The notes under the pieces: generated by a model
The model's database searches: none
What the model saw: only the letters and a program-made list of their open reading frames with translations
What the model was told of the DNA's origin: nothing
Origin: a virus
Direction: 5' to 3' (one strand)
Virus record (IMG/VR): IMGVR_UViG_3300009164_000100
Span: 1 to 54,293 of that record
DNA length: 54,293 nt
Shown: positions 46,902-54,261 of the stretch, piece by piece
Layout of the letters: every line of letters begins with the position of its first letter
Position numbering within the stretch: position 1 is the stretch's first letter
Program-made: the position numbers and the translations under genes

Positions 46902-47429
46902 CTAGAAGCCTACGGGCTTGGCCGAACGCAAAGCCTTCAACTCCGCCTCGATGAAGCGGCCCGTGATGCCCTGAACCACCTTCAACGCCGTCTCAAACGG
47001 CACGCTGTCGGCTACGGGCTCGTCAACCGTCACGTCGAACCGCGCACTCTCATACGCCTTCAACGAACGGGTCATGCCGTAGGTCACTTTGATGCGCCGT
47101 GAACACAGATCGTCGGCATAGGTCAAAGGAACCGCTACACGGTCGCCCTTTGTGATCGAAGCCGTCTCACGGTCAAGGACTTCCTGCGCGATCCGCTTCG
47201 CGCAACCGATTGCGTCACCCCCGTTGTCGGCAAACTCAACTCCGCACTCCACACGCGCAAAGTTGAAGTCGCCAAGCGAGATCGTCCGACCGAGGCTCAC
47301 GCTCACCGTCCGACCCTTCGCCCGACTGTGTTCAGTCGGCTCCGTTTCCGTGCCTTCCATTGTCCGATCCGAAACGCCGCCCGACTTGTGCTCGCGGCTA
47401 ACCAATACCTGACCCGCTACCATCTGCAT
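46902..47429 (-). CDS. Hypothetical protein upstream of recA
   Basis: A 175-aa protein; ATG 47429 has GGAGG 5 nt upstream. Two similar beta-rich segments (TVSVSLGRTISLGDFNFARV... and TYGMTRSLKAYESARFDVTV) suggest duplicated domains, a layout seen in an uncharacterised phage family. It lies 68 nt upstream of recA and its own leader has nested hairpins including its SD. A role in recombination or replication is suggested by context only. Confidence 0.68.
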   Translation of the reverse strand: MQMVAGQVLVSREHKSGGVSDRTMEGTETEPTEHSRAKGRTVSVSLGRTISLGDFNFARVECGVEFADNGGDAIGCAKRIAQEVLDRETASITKGDRVAVPLTYADDLCSRRIKVTYGMTRSLKAYESARFDVTVDEPVADSVPFETALKVVQGITGRFIEAELKALRSAKPVGF

Positions 47430-47437
47430 CTTGCCCT

Positions 47438-47479
47438 CCTGCCTTCTCGTCCAAACTCTTTGGACTTCTTCTAGGCAGG
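47438..47479 (-). promoter_or_regulatory. Nested leader hairpin with SD partly in stem
   Basis: Outer arms CCTGCC/GGCAGG (47438-47443, 47474-47479) and a perfect inner TCCAAA-3-TTTGGA (47450-47464) lie between the promoter and the 175-aa gene; the GGAGG partly overlaps the outer stem. Confidence 0.55.
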
Positions 47480-47483
47480 CGCA

Positions 47484-47511
47484 ATACTAGCACAGATTCC
47501 CGCTCTGTCAA
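47484..47511 (-). promoter_or_regulatory. Sigma70-like extended -10 promoter
   Basis: TTGACA (47511-47506), 16-bp spacer ending GTGC, TAGTAT (47489-47484). It drives the 175-aa gene and probably recA. Confidence 0.82.
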
Positions 47512-47635
47512 TGGCAACGGCGATCTTCGCTCCAAAAACGCTAAACGCAACCCCGGCTACTGATCGGATCGGATCCATCCAAAAGTAGATCAAAACCTAT
47601 GGTGCTGAACCCTTGTGCCTTGCTTCACTTCGTTC

Positions 47636-47654
47636 AGCAAGTCAGCGACTTGCT
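47636..47654. repeat. Perfect inverted repeat in the gene-free region
   Basis: AGCAAGTC-AGC-GACTTGCT, 8-bp arms with a 3-nt loop; no T-run follows, so not a standard terminator. Confidence 0.7.
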
Positions 47655-47677
47655 TCGCAAGCCGCACCACCGAGTAG

Positions 47678-47714
47678 CGAGTACCTAGTCACTAGTAACG
47701 AGTACCTAGTCACT
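47678..47714. repeat. Tandem direct repeat
   Basis: CGAGTACCTAGTCACT occurs twice exactly (47678-47693 and 47699-47714), with 5 bp between copies. A partial third copy, CGAGTAG, precedes at 47671. Confidence 0.85.
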
Positions 47715-47754
47715 TGCAGGTCGTAACCATAACCAACCGCGTGCCACGCTGCGC

Positions 47755-47783
47755 GTGTTACAGGTCTGAAAATCGTGCGTCAA
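47755..47783 (-). promoter_or_regulatory. Sigma70-like promoter facing the gene-free region
   Basis: TTGACG (47783-47778), 17-bp spacer, TAACAC (47760-47755). No ORF follows for about 320 nt. Confidence 0.6.
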
Positions 47784-47808
47784 TAGGCAAAATGACCGGG
47801 GTTCGATC

Positions 47809-48270
47809 CTAGCCCTGCACTTCGGGCAGATTGTTCCAATGTTCCAAGATCATAGCCGTGAAGCCAATGTTGTCTTTCCGAACATGAATCCGCTTGGTGC
47901 CGTTTCTGTGGGCCTCAATCGCCTTCTTGATCCCCTGCACTTGACCTACCGTGTAGCAGCGCGGGGTCCGGGCAAACGGGTCTGCCGGGATAACGCCCAA
48001 CCGCTCCCACTGAATGATCGTTTCTCGGCTCACATCGAGCAAGAACGCTGCCTCCGATACCGTGTAGCAGTTCCGCTCAACGCTATCTGCACCAACCAAC
48101 CGACCACTACCCCCGTCCTCCGATACCTCCTTCACCGACTTGCGTGACCTCTTGGAGTTCAACAAGACCTTCTCCCGGTAGTTTGGGTCGTTCAGATACC
48201 GATCCTTTCGCCGCTGCGACAACTTCTCTCGGTTCTCTGCATACCACTTCGCAAAGTATTCGTTCGACAT
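47809..48270 (-). CDS. MerR-like HTH protein with basic N-terminal arm
   Basis: A 153-aa protein; ATG 48270 has GGAGG 5 nt upstream. The basic N-terminal arm YAENREKLSQRRKDRYLNDP is like those of phage-encoded DNA-binding and HNH-linked proteins. The segment NCYTVSEAAFLLDVSRETII then QWERLGVIPADPFARTPR is a winged HTH of the MerR/excisionase type. It is likely a transcription regulator. It lies next to the gene-free region, so it may bind there. It follows the SF2 helicase gene by 9 nt. Confidence 0.8.
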   Translation of the reverse strand: MSNEYFAKWYAENREKLSQRRKDRYLNDPNYREKVLLNSKRSRKSVKEVSEDGGSGRLVGADSVERNCYTVSEAAFLLDVSRETIIQWERLGVIPADPFARTPRCYTVGQVQGIKKAIEAHRNGTKRIHVRKDNIGFTAMILEHWNNLPEVQG

Positions 48271-48279
48271 CCCTTCCTC

Positions 48280-49764
48280 CTAAATCGATCCAATCTCTTT
48301 GTAAAAACCAAGTCTGCGCTTGTAACTGTTCATCAGCCGCGTCACGTTCTCGTCCACCACATCGACCACAATCGGATGCGGCTTCCCCTCACAAGAGCCT
48401 GCCCTCCACGGGCAAAGGTGCTTGCATTTCGTTTCGCTAGGCTTGCAATGCCGACGCACCCGGCCAACTGCCTGTTCTGCGTCTCCAAGCGGAGTGACTA
48501 GCACCAACACATCAATCGCAGGAATGTCCAAGCCTTCCTCGATCATCTGCTTAGTCGCCAAGACAACATTCGCTCGCTCTGCCTGCTTCAGATCGGCTTC
48601 CGTGCGCGTGCGCTTGCGAGGTTGGCCTTTGGCATCAACGCCCCCGACATACCACTCGCCCGTGTAACAGTCGATCACAGGCTCAAACGGCAGATCCATG
48701 CGCAACAGGACGCTTGCCAACTCCCGCTCTAGCACCTTCAAGTGACCTAGCCGCTCGCTGACGACCATCACCTTCCGGCCCTTTGCAACTGCCTGCGCAA
48801 CCTCGTCGGCAATCATCTTGTTTCGCAGCGGGTTCTCCACCAACTGCGTCACGATCTGCGTGTGGTTCAACTTGTCCTCCGAGATCATTCGACCCCGGAC
48901 GCGCACAGGATTCATGTGGATCTGTGTCCGTAACCGCTTCAGACTTGGAACGATTGCATTGGTTTTGGCCGAGTAAAGGATCTCGCCTATGTGGTAGTAG
49001 AAGGCATCTTCTGCACCATCCTTGCGGCGCGGAGTAGCAGTCAACCCAAGTCGATACCGGGCGTTGAACCGAGGCATAATGTCCGACCACGACTGCGCTC
49101 CTACCCGGTGGCACTCGTCGCTGACGACAAGGCCGAACGCATCGTAGATCGCATCGGGGTACTTGCTCCCGCTCTGATCGTCTCGCGCAATTGATTGCAG
49201 CATCCCAATCACGAAGTCGCAACCCTCATAGTCGCAAACATCCTGTCTTATGGTGCCAATCTTCGCGTCCGGGAAGAAGTCCTCAATCCGTTCCCGCCAC
49301 TGACGCATAAAGAACTCCTTGTGGACTAGGATTAGCGTGCGCTTGCCTACCCGACGAGCGAACTCCAAGGCCACATTCGTCTTGCCGAATCCACAGCCTG
49401 CCCGGAGAATGAAGCCTCCCCACGGGTTCTCCTCCGTGTACCGCACCATTGTCTCAAGCGCGGCTCCCTGCTCCGCATACGGCCCCTCGAAACGCATCTT
49501 CGTTCCGAACTTCGCCATAGGCATACCGTCTGCCGTCATGCAGATTTCCTCATGCGCTGCGGTCCGGTTCTGCGCGTAGAAACCCCTCGGCATACCGAAC
49601 CAACGCTCGTCCTCCTTGTAGAGCAGAATCGGCATAGGAGGTTCAGTCGCAAACTCCGCGTGGACAGTCGGAGTGATCGTCAACCGCTCACGGAGATTGC
49701 GAAGATGATGCTGATCCAACTCGCGCTTGTCTAACCATACTCGACCATCAACCTTGACGCGCAC
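48280..49764 (-). CDS. SF2 DEAD/DEAH-type helicase
   Basis: A 494-aa protein; GTG 49764 has GGAG 7 nt upstream. Motifs: Walker A GCGFGKTN (123-130), DECH box in VVSDECHRVG (216-219), TATP (motif III), motif V-like RANVVLATKQMIEEGLDIPA and motif VI QAVGRVRR. Near the C-terminus is a cysteine cluster HCKPSETKCKHLCPWRAGSC that may bind zinc or Fe-S. T4 UvsW-like helicases are of this type and act on branched replication intermediates. It has its own promoter (49791-49819). Confidence 0.9.
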   Translation of the reverse strand: MRVKVDGRVWLDKRELDQHHLRNLRERLTITPTVHAEFATEPPMPILLYKEDERWFGMPRGFYAQNRTAAHEEICMTADGMPMAKFGTKMRFEGPYAEQGAALETMVRYTEENPWGGFILRAGCGFGKTNVALEFARRVGKRTLILVHKEFFMRQWRERIEDFFPDAKIGTIRQDVCDYEGCDFVIGMLQSIARDDQSGSKYPDAIYDAFGLVVSDECHRVGAQSWSDIMPRFNARYRLGLTATPRRKDGAEDAFYYHIGEILYSAKTNAIVPSLKRLRTQIHMNPVRVRGRMISEDKLNHTQIVTQLVENPLRNKMIADEVAQAVAKGRKVMVVSERLGHLKVLERELASVLLRMDLPFEPVIDCYTGEWYVGGVDAKGQPRKRTRTEADLKQAERANVVLATKQMIEEGLDIPAIDVLVLVTPLGDAEQAVGRVRRHCKPSETKCKHLCPWRAGSCEGKPHPIVVDVVDENVTRLMNSYKRRLGFYKEIGSI

Positions 49765-49790
49765 TTGCTTACTCCATGAAGGGCTTTGTC

Positions 49791-49819
49791 AAGATAATGC
49801 ACCTTTGGCCGTGTGTCAA
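49791..49819 (-). promoter_or_regulatory. Sigma70-like promoter of the SF2 helicase
   Basis: TTGACA (49819-49814), 17-bp spacer, TATCTT (49796-49791). It lies just after the terminator of the SSB-like gene. Confidence 0.75.
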
Positions 49820-49840
49820 CGATTGCACGATAGTCAACCC

Positions 49841-49885
49841 AAAAACGCAAAGAACCGCAGGCTCGCGCCCACGGCTCCCCGGTTC
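49841..49885 (-). terminator. Probable intrinsic terminator after the SSB-like gene
   Basis: GAACCG/CGGTTC arms (49880-49885 and 49852-49857) with a 22-nt GC-rich loop, then TTTGCGTTTTT on the minus strand. It lies about 10 nt after the stop. Confidence 0.55.
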
Positions 49886-49895
49886 GGCCTATGGC

Positions 49896-50645
49896 CTAGT
49901 AGTCCAAGTCGTCGTCTACGGGCTTCACACGGTCGCCCACAAGACGCTTCAGTGCGTCAAACGGCTTCGGATCAAAGACCTTGGCGTAGTCGAACGGCTT
50001 GAAATCAACCTCGCCCTGTGCGCCTAGACCCGCAAGGTAGGCTGCGTATTCGGCGGGCTTGACCTTCTCGACAAACTCCCACTCGTCGCCCACGGACTCG
50101 ACCTTTGCGCCCGAACGGTACACATCCCAAACCGTTCCCGCGAGGCTGTCGCCGTGTTTCCCCGCAAGGCGGCGCAACTTCTGAAGCACGCCCGGCTTAT
50201 CCTTGCCGCCACGCTTGGCCCCAAGGAGGCTCTTCTGAAACTGATACAGTTTGCCCGTCTTGCCCGTGAACCCCGACAACTTCACCGAACCGTCAGGTCG
50301 GCGCGTCACATCACCGCAGTCGATCACCGTGAAGTAGCCGACGAACGAAGGCCACATTTCGGCATCACACAACGGGCAACCCTTCCCATCGTCCATCCCG
50401 TTTTTCTTCAAGCAGGTGACATTATCTTTCGACTTATTCAAGGCGTAAAGACCGTGCTCGTAGAGGCTGAACGGGCTTCCGTCCACGAACATCACCCGCT
50501 TTGTGGCCGCAGCGGGCATCCAAAACTTGCGAGGACCATAATCCTTGCCCCCGCCGCTACCGCCGCCGTCACCCGCGCCGTCAAGTGGGTCGTCCCACCC
50601 TCCGCCGCCGAAACCGCCACCGAACGCACTTCCGAATCCACTCAT
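49896..50645 (-). CDS. Single-stranded DNA-binding protein-like
   Basis: A 249-aa protein; ATG 50645 has AGGTAG upstream. The N-terminal 35 residues are Gly-rich (GFGSAFGGGFGGGGW), the centre has KFWMPAAATKRVMFVDGSP, then CLKKNGMDDGKGCPLCDAEM with a zinc-like CxxC, and the C-terminus is acidic (KPVDDDLDY), as in SSBs where this tail binds partners. T4 gp32 also has a zinc site. It lies in the replication block with its own strong promoter and a leader with two perfect hairpins. Identity is inferred, not proven. Confidence 0.7.
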   Translation of the reverse strand: MSGFGSAFGGGFGGGGWDDPLDGAGDGGGSGGGKDYGPRKFWMPAAATKRVMFVDGSPFSLYEHGLYALNKSKDNVTCLKKNGMDDGKGCPLCDAEMWPSFVGYFTVIDCGDVTRRPDGSVKLSGFTGKTGKLYQFQKSLLGAKRGGKDKPGVLQKLRRLAGKHGDSLAGTVWDVYRSGAKVESVGDEWEFVEKVKPAEYAAYLAGLGAQGEVDFKPFDYAKVFDPKPFDALKRLVGDRVKPVDDDLDY

Positions 50646-50659
50646 GCTCTACCTCGCTT

Positions 50660-50699
50660 GTCCTTCACAGAGGACGATTTTGTTCACAAAAGCGTGAAC
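50660..50699 (-). promoter_or_regulatory. Leader with two stem-loops
   Basis: Perfect GTTCAC-6-GTGAAC (50682-50699) and GTCCT-6-AGGAC (50660-50675) lie between the promoter at 50709-50736 and the SSB-like gene. Confidence 0.65.
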
Positions 50700-50708
50700 C
50701 GTTTGACT

Positions 50709-50736
50709 ATCCTACACGCCTTTGCGCGACTGTCAA
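50709..50736 (-). promoter_or_regulatory. Sigma70-like promoter of the SSB-like gene
   Basis: TTGACA (50736-50731), 16-bp spacer, TAGGAT (50714-50709). It lies just after the primase stop. Confidence 0.85.
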
Positions 50737-50739
50737 GGC

Positions 50740-51816
50740 TCAACCGAACAACGCCAACACTTCCTCTTGCGAAAGGTCGGCAGGGTCGCGCCCGAAAGGG
50801 CAGTCAATGATCTTTGGTGCAATGCTGTAACGCCGCATAGCCTCAACGACATCTACCGCCATCTTTCGCCCGGCATCGTCGCCGTCTCCCATAACATAAA
50901 CCGCGTCCGTTCGCTGCGCAATCAGTTGCGCCTGTCCTGCGGAAAGACTTGCACCAAGTATCGCAACCGGGTGCCTAACCCCGTGCCGCCACAGATTCAG
51001 CGCATCCGTAGTGCCTTCCGTAACCACGATAGGCTCTCCCTTCACATGGCGATCAATCCCAAACAGGCTCGTTCGTCGCCACGGCCCCGAATGGTGCTTG
51101 TATTTTGCGTAGTTGACCTTGCAGCCTTCGCAGAACTTATGCTCCGAAATCATCTCACCGCACCGATAGCAATGAGGCTTATCCCAATAGGTCCTCGCCG
51201 TGTAGCCTACCAACGAACCGTCAACTGCCCGGATAGGATGAACCCAACGCCTATCCTTCTCATTGTGGCCTAGCCGCCATTCCTTGTGAACCTCCGCAAA
51301 CCCACGCTTTACCGCGTAGGCAGGAATAGGTGCCGCAATCCAACGCTCCACTAGGTCGTTGTCGGGAGGCTCATACTCCACCTTCTCTTTCACACGGCTG
51401 CTGTACGATACCTCCGGCAGAAGGCTCCCCTGAAAGATCTGCTTTCGGATAGTCGGCCCCTCAAACGAGAACCGACCCCCCATAGAATAGTCTAGGTGCC
51501 GAACAGGTGGACGCTCCACTTCTTCGATTTCCCAACCATGCGATAAGATAGATGCCCGGTCCTCGTATGGTGCGCCCAATGCCGCCATACGCCACACCAT
51601 CTTCGGCAGCGGCCCACCTTCGCCACAAGCCAAACACTTGTAGGAGTAGTAGCCCTTCCGACCTTCCATAACCACGAACGAAGGATTGCTGTCCGAACCC
51701 TTGCTGTGCGTCCACCGGGCAAACGGGCAGGTCGCTTCCAACTTGCCGCCACGCCAACCACGCATCTCCGACCCGTAAAGCCGAAGCAACTGCTCCACTT
51801 CTAACTTGCGAGACAT
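50740..51816 (-). CDS. DnaG-like primase
   Basis: A 358-aa protein starting at ATG 51816; a longer reading would enter the helicase gene. The N-terminus has a CHC2-type zinc site (CPFARWTH, then YKCLACGEGG). A second cysteine set CYRCGEMISEHKFCEGC lies mid-protein. The TOPRIM part is IVVTEGTTDALNLW then VYVMGDGDDAGRKM. It makes RNA primers for the DnaB-like helicase gene 5 nt upstream. No own SD, so coupling is likely. Confidence 0.9.
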   Translation of the reverse strand: MSRKLEVEQLLRLYGSEMRGWRGGKLEATCPFARWTHSKGSDSNPSFVVMEGRKGYYSYKCLACGEGGPLPKMVWRMAALGAPYEDRASILSHGWEIEEVERPPVRHLDYSMGGRFSFEGPTIRKQIFQGSLLPEVSYSSRVKEKVEYEPPDNDLVERWIAAPIPAYAVKRGFAEVHKEWRLGHNEKDRRWVHPIRAVDGSLVGYTARTYWDKPHCYRCGEMISEHKFCEGCKVNYAKYKHHSGPWRRTSLFGIDRHVKGEPIVVTEGTTDALNLWRHGVRHPVAILGASLSAGQAQLIAQRTDAVYVMGDGDDAGRKMAVDVVEAMRRYSIAPKIIDCPFGRDPADLSQEEVLALFG

Positions 51817-51820
51817 AGGG

Positions 51821-53128
51821 CTAAAATGGTGCAGAGTAGTCGTCGTCGTCAACGACACCGCTGCTACTTGTGTTGAAATCATCCTTGTAGACCTGCTTTC
51901 TTGACCCGTCCGAAACGATCTCACCGAACCGCATTGCGTCGAAATCCCAATGCACCTCAATCGGGGTGCCGTCATGCGACCCGCGCCGCAACTTGCCCAC
52001 ATGGAACTTCAGCCTACGGTCAGCCTTCATGTCGCTGTCCTGCTCCATGATAAAGACCGCGTGAGCATCCCAAAGCAACTGATCCGACAAGGCAATCGCG
52101 CTTGTATCGTAGCCACCGCCCTGTTTCTTGTCTTTCGTTGCCTGCCGGGACAACTGATGAAAGGCCACGAACGGAATACGGTGCCGCTTCGCAGACTGAC
52201 GGATCCAATCCACAGCCCGCTGCGTCCGTTCCATCTTATCGCCCTTGGTGCGGATCATGTAGATACTGTCTACCGCAACTAGGTCGGGCTTCACCGCCGT
52301 TATCGCAGCGTCAATCCCGTTCGGAGTCAGATCGTCTGCGCTGTCCATAACATAAATCCCGTCCTTCCCGGATAGGCTCTCTATGGTGTCAAACAACTTC
52401 TTCTCGGAGAACCCGTCCAACTTGCCGCGCATAATCCCGCCCGCCGAAACATTCGCCTGCACGATAAAGAACCGCTCTGCGATCTCGGACTTGCTCATCT
52501 CCGGCGACACGATCAGAACTCGCTTGCCCGCACGCCAAGTATCACGCGCAATCAGGGTCGCTACCTGCGTCTTGCCAACGCCCGGACGGGCCACAAAGTA
52601 GGTTGCCGTAGACGGCCACAAGCCCATCGTCAGGTCAGTCATGCTAGGCCACGGGAGCGGTATCCCCGTGTAGCCGTCCTTGACCTTTAGGTATGCCTCC
52701 TTGACGCTATCCCCAAGGTCGAAAATCTTGCTCGGAATGCTGCCTTTCGATGCGCCAACCTCGCTCCCCGCAAAGTCACGCAACAACTCTAACGCCGCGT
52801 CCGGGTTGTTTTGGTGCAACTTGTCGGTGGCCTGTGAGATCGCTTCGGCAATCCGACGATACGACTTCCGCTTCAAGACTTCTTGCACCACAAAGGACGA
52901 CGCAATGTCTCGGTACAGGCTCTCGTCCAACTCCAACCCGCACACCCCGGCCACAGCCGAAAGGCCGCTCGGAGCGTTATGGTCAACCGCGTGCTGCACG
53001 ATAAAGTTGTACGCCTTACGGTGACGTGGATCGTCAAACTCCGCTGCGTCGAACCCGGTCATTTGCAGCCTCTCGACAACCGATAGATCGGTCGCCGCGA
53101 AGTAGATAACGGCTACTTCAATGTCCAT
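51821..53128 (-). CDS. DnaB-like replicative helicase
   Basis: A 435-aa protein. The N-terminal 150 residues are helical (DnaB N-domain-like); the RecA-fold half has Walker A VARPGVGKTQ, EMSKSEIAERFF (motif H1a), Walker B PDLVAVDSIY and FHQLSRQATKD (motif H3). An acidic C-terminus (VVDDDDYSAPF) may recruit the SSB or primase. It forms a hexamer unwinding the fork. ATG 53128 follows the loader gene by 13 nt. Confidence 0.92.
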   Translation of the reverse strand: MDIEVAVIYFAATDLSVVERLQMTGFDAAEFDDPRHRKAYNFIVQHAVDHNAPSGLSAVAGVCGLELDESLYRDIASSFVVQEVLKRKSYRRIAEAISQATDKLHQNNPDAALELLRDFAGSEVGASKGSIPSKIFDLGDSVKEAYLKVKDGYTGIPLPWPSMTDLTMGLWPSTATYFVARPGVGKTQVATLIARDTWRAGKRVLIVSPEMSKSEIAERFFIVQANVSAGGIMRGKLDGFSEKKLFDTIESLSGKDGIYVMDSADDLTPNGIDAAITAVKPDLVAVDSIYMIRTKGDKMERTQRAVDWIRQSAKRHRIPFVAFHQLSRQATKDKKQGGGYDTSAIALSDQLLWDAHAVFIMEQDSDMKADRRLKFHVGKLRRGSHDGTPIEVHWDFDAMRFGEIVSDGSRKQVYKDDFNTSSSGVVDDDDYSAPF

Positions 53129-53141
53129 TAGAACCGCCTAT

Positions 53142-53795
53142 TTAGGATAGCAGAGAACCGATCTCTTGCTTCGCCTTCTCCCGTAGATCCTCGCCCAACA
53201 ACCGGACAGGATAGATGCATTCTTTGAGGCTGTGCATCGTAGACGCTTTCAACTCGTCCTCCAATGCCTTCAGCGTCATGTTCGTCGTGATAAAGGTCAC
53301 GCGCTTGTTTGCGTTGCGGTGGCGGATCAACTCGTCCAACACCCTAGCACCAAAGCCCGTGCTGTCCTGTACGCCTTTTCCAAGGTCGTCAATCAACAGA
53401 ACATCAACCGACTTCGCCCGGTCCCATAGCGTCTGTTCCTCGTCAAACGCTTCGTTGTGGATGATTGCACCCTTCAACTCCGCGCTCTCCAAGAACATCA
53501 GCGAGTGACCACGCCTGCGGTACTCCTTGCCTAGCACCACCGCTAGGCTCGTCTTGCCAATCCCGTTCGCGCCCCAAAGCAGAAGCCCAACGCCCCGTTC
53601 GTGCATCTGCGCGAACTCCTTTAGGTACTTCTCGGCAACGCCCCGGACCTGCTCTTGCACGCCCGCTAGGTTCACCGTCCAATACCGCATCGGAACACGC
53701 GCACGCAACAAGTCGTCCTGCGTCAACTCACGACGAAACGGCTGTGTTTCACCATCCTGCATCGGGCGATCCATCGTCATCGGTGTATTCGTCAC
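53142..53795 (-). CDS. DnaC-like AAA+ helicase loader
   Basis: A protein of up to 217 aa. Walker A is GANGIGKTS and Walker B is VLLIDDLGKG, with sensor I FITTNM and an arginine finger region in RLLGEDLREK. DnaC/IstB-type loaders place DnaB on DNA. The start is uncertain: GTG 53795 lies within the end of the upstream gene; downstream ATGs exist but none has a good SD. It is followed by the DnaB-like gene. Confidence 0.88.
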   Translation of the reverse strand: MTNTPMTMDRPMQDGETQPFRRELTQDDLLRARVPMRYWTVNLAGVQEQVRGVAEKYLKEFAQMHERGVGLLLWGANGIGKTSLAVVLGKEYRRRGHSLMFLESAELKGAIIHNEAFDEEQTLWDRAKSVDVLLIDDLGKGVQDSTGFGARVLDELIRHRNANKRVTFITTNMTLKALEDELKASTMHSLKECIYPVRLLGEDLREKAKQEIGSLLS

Positions 53796-54261
53796 TATTC
53801 TTGGCGGCTACCTGCCGCTTACCAACTTGGACGGATCCGAAGATCTCGTTCCGCATAGCCCAAAACAACCCAAAGGTTGGTGCGCCATTCAGCCGTCCAC
53901 GGCTTCTCTTTACCAACTTATCCCAATCTTGGCAATAGGACTTTACAGCCTTCTCAACCAAGTCGGCTCCGTAGTCCTCAAGCAGACGCTTCGCTAACGC
54001 CTTCTCCTTCACCGTCCACCTAGAAACGACAAAGGCAGGTCCATACAGTTCTTGCAGCCCGGCCTTGAACCATGCTTCGACCTGCGTGGCCGTTACAGGC
54101 TTGGCCTTTGGTGCAGACGGCTCAAGAACCAACGGCTGCGCAACTGATTGCGTAGCCTTTCGCTCCTCGCGCTTGACCTCGACTTCGGCCCTAACCTGCC
54201 GGGTTGCTTCCGCTTGGGCCGCGACCTTCTGCATCAATGCCGCCAACTTGACTCTGCTCAT
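53749..54261 (-). CDS. Putative replication accessory protein
   Basis: A 170-aa protein; ATG 54261 has GGAG 7 nt upstream; an ATG at 54285 lacks an SD. A basic, helical N-terminus is linked by a Ser/Pro stretch (a dispersed palindrome copy encodes TQSVAQP) to a domain with SRWTVKEKALAKRLLEDYGA then SYCQDWDKLVKR and APTFGLFWAMRNEIF. Such domains occur in replication initiator or loader-partner proteins just upstream of dnaC-like genes. The role is inferred from position. It is close to the right edge. Confidence 0.6.
   Translation of the reverse strand: MSRVKLAALMQKVAAQAEATRQVRAEVEVKREERKATQSVAQPLVLEPSAPKAKPVTATQVEAWFKAGLQELYGPAFVVSRWTVKEKALAKRLLEDYGADLVEKAVKSYCQDWDKLVKRSRGRLNGAPTFGLFWAMRNEIFGSVQVGKRQVAAKNSDEYTDDDGSPDAGW

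Larger units (their letters stand above)
47512..47808 (-). other. Gene-free region: candidate origin or small RNA
   Basis: About 300 bp with no convincing ORF on either strand. It contains a 16-bp exact direct repeat with a 21-bp period (47678-47693, 47699-47714), a perfect 8-bp hairpin AGCAAGTC-3-GACTTGCT (47636-47654), a partial GATCGGATCGGATC repeat near 47560 and a promoter at 47755-47783 pointing into it. It lies between the HTH gene and the recA operon, a plausible place for a replication origin or a non-coding RNA. Confidence 0.45.
4784..54151. repeat. Family of dispersed palindromes GCAAYYRRTTGC
   Basis: This entry spans a family of 12-bp palindromes, often extended to GYGCAA...TTGCRC. 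Exact copies start at 4784, 5608, 7733, 8836, 9913, 11140, 12057, 14845, 16954, 24598, 31480, 36610, 38750, 42209, 47202, 49187, 50918 and 54140. Near copies are 18996 (13 bp) and 26207 (core TCAC). Central four bases vary (TCGG, TTGA, CCGA, CTGA, TCGA, TCAA, TCAG), but keep YYRR. Most copies are in coding regions, where those in the same frame give QPIA or QSIA peptides. This list was made by eye and may be incomplete. Confidence 0.85.

Noticed and set aside
47785-47815. tRNA T-arm-like GGGGTTCGATCC near the gene-free region, possible attachment site
   Set aside because: The flanks do not pair as a T-stem, there is no acceptor or anticodon arm, and no integrase gene is seen.
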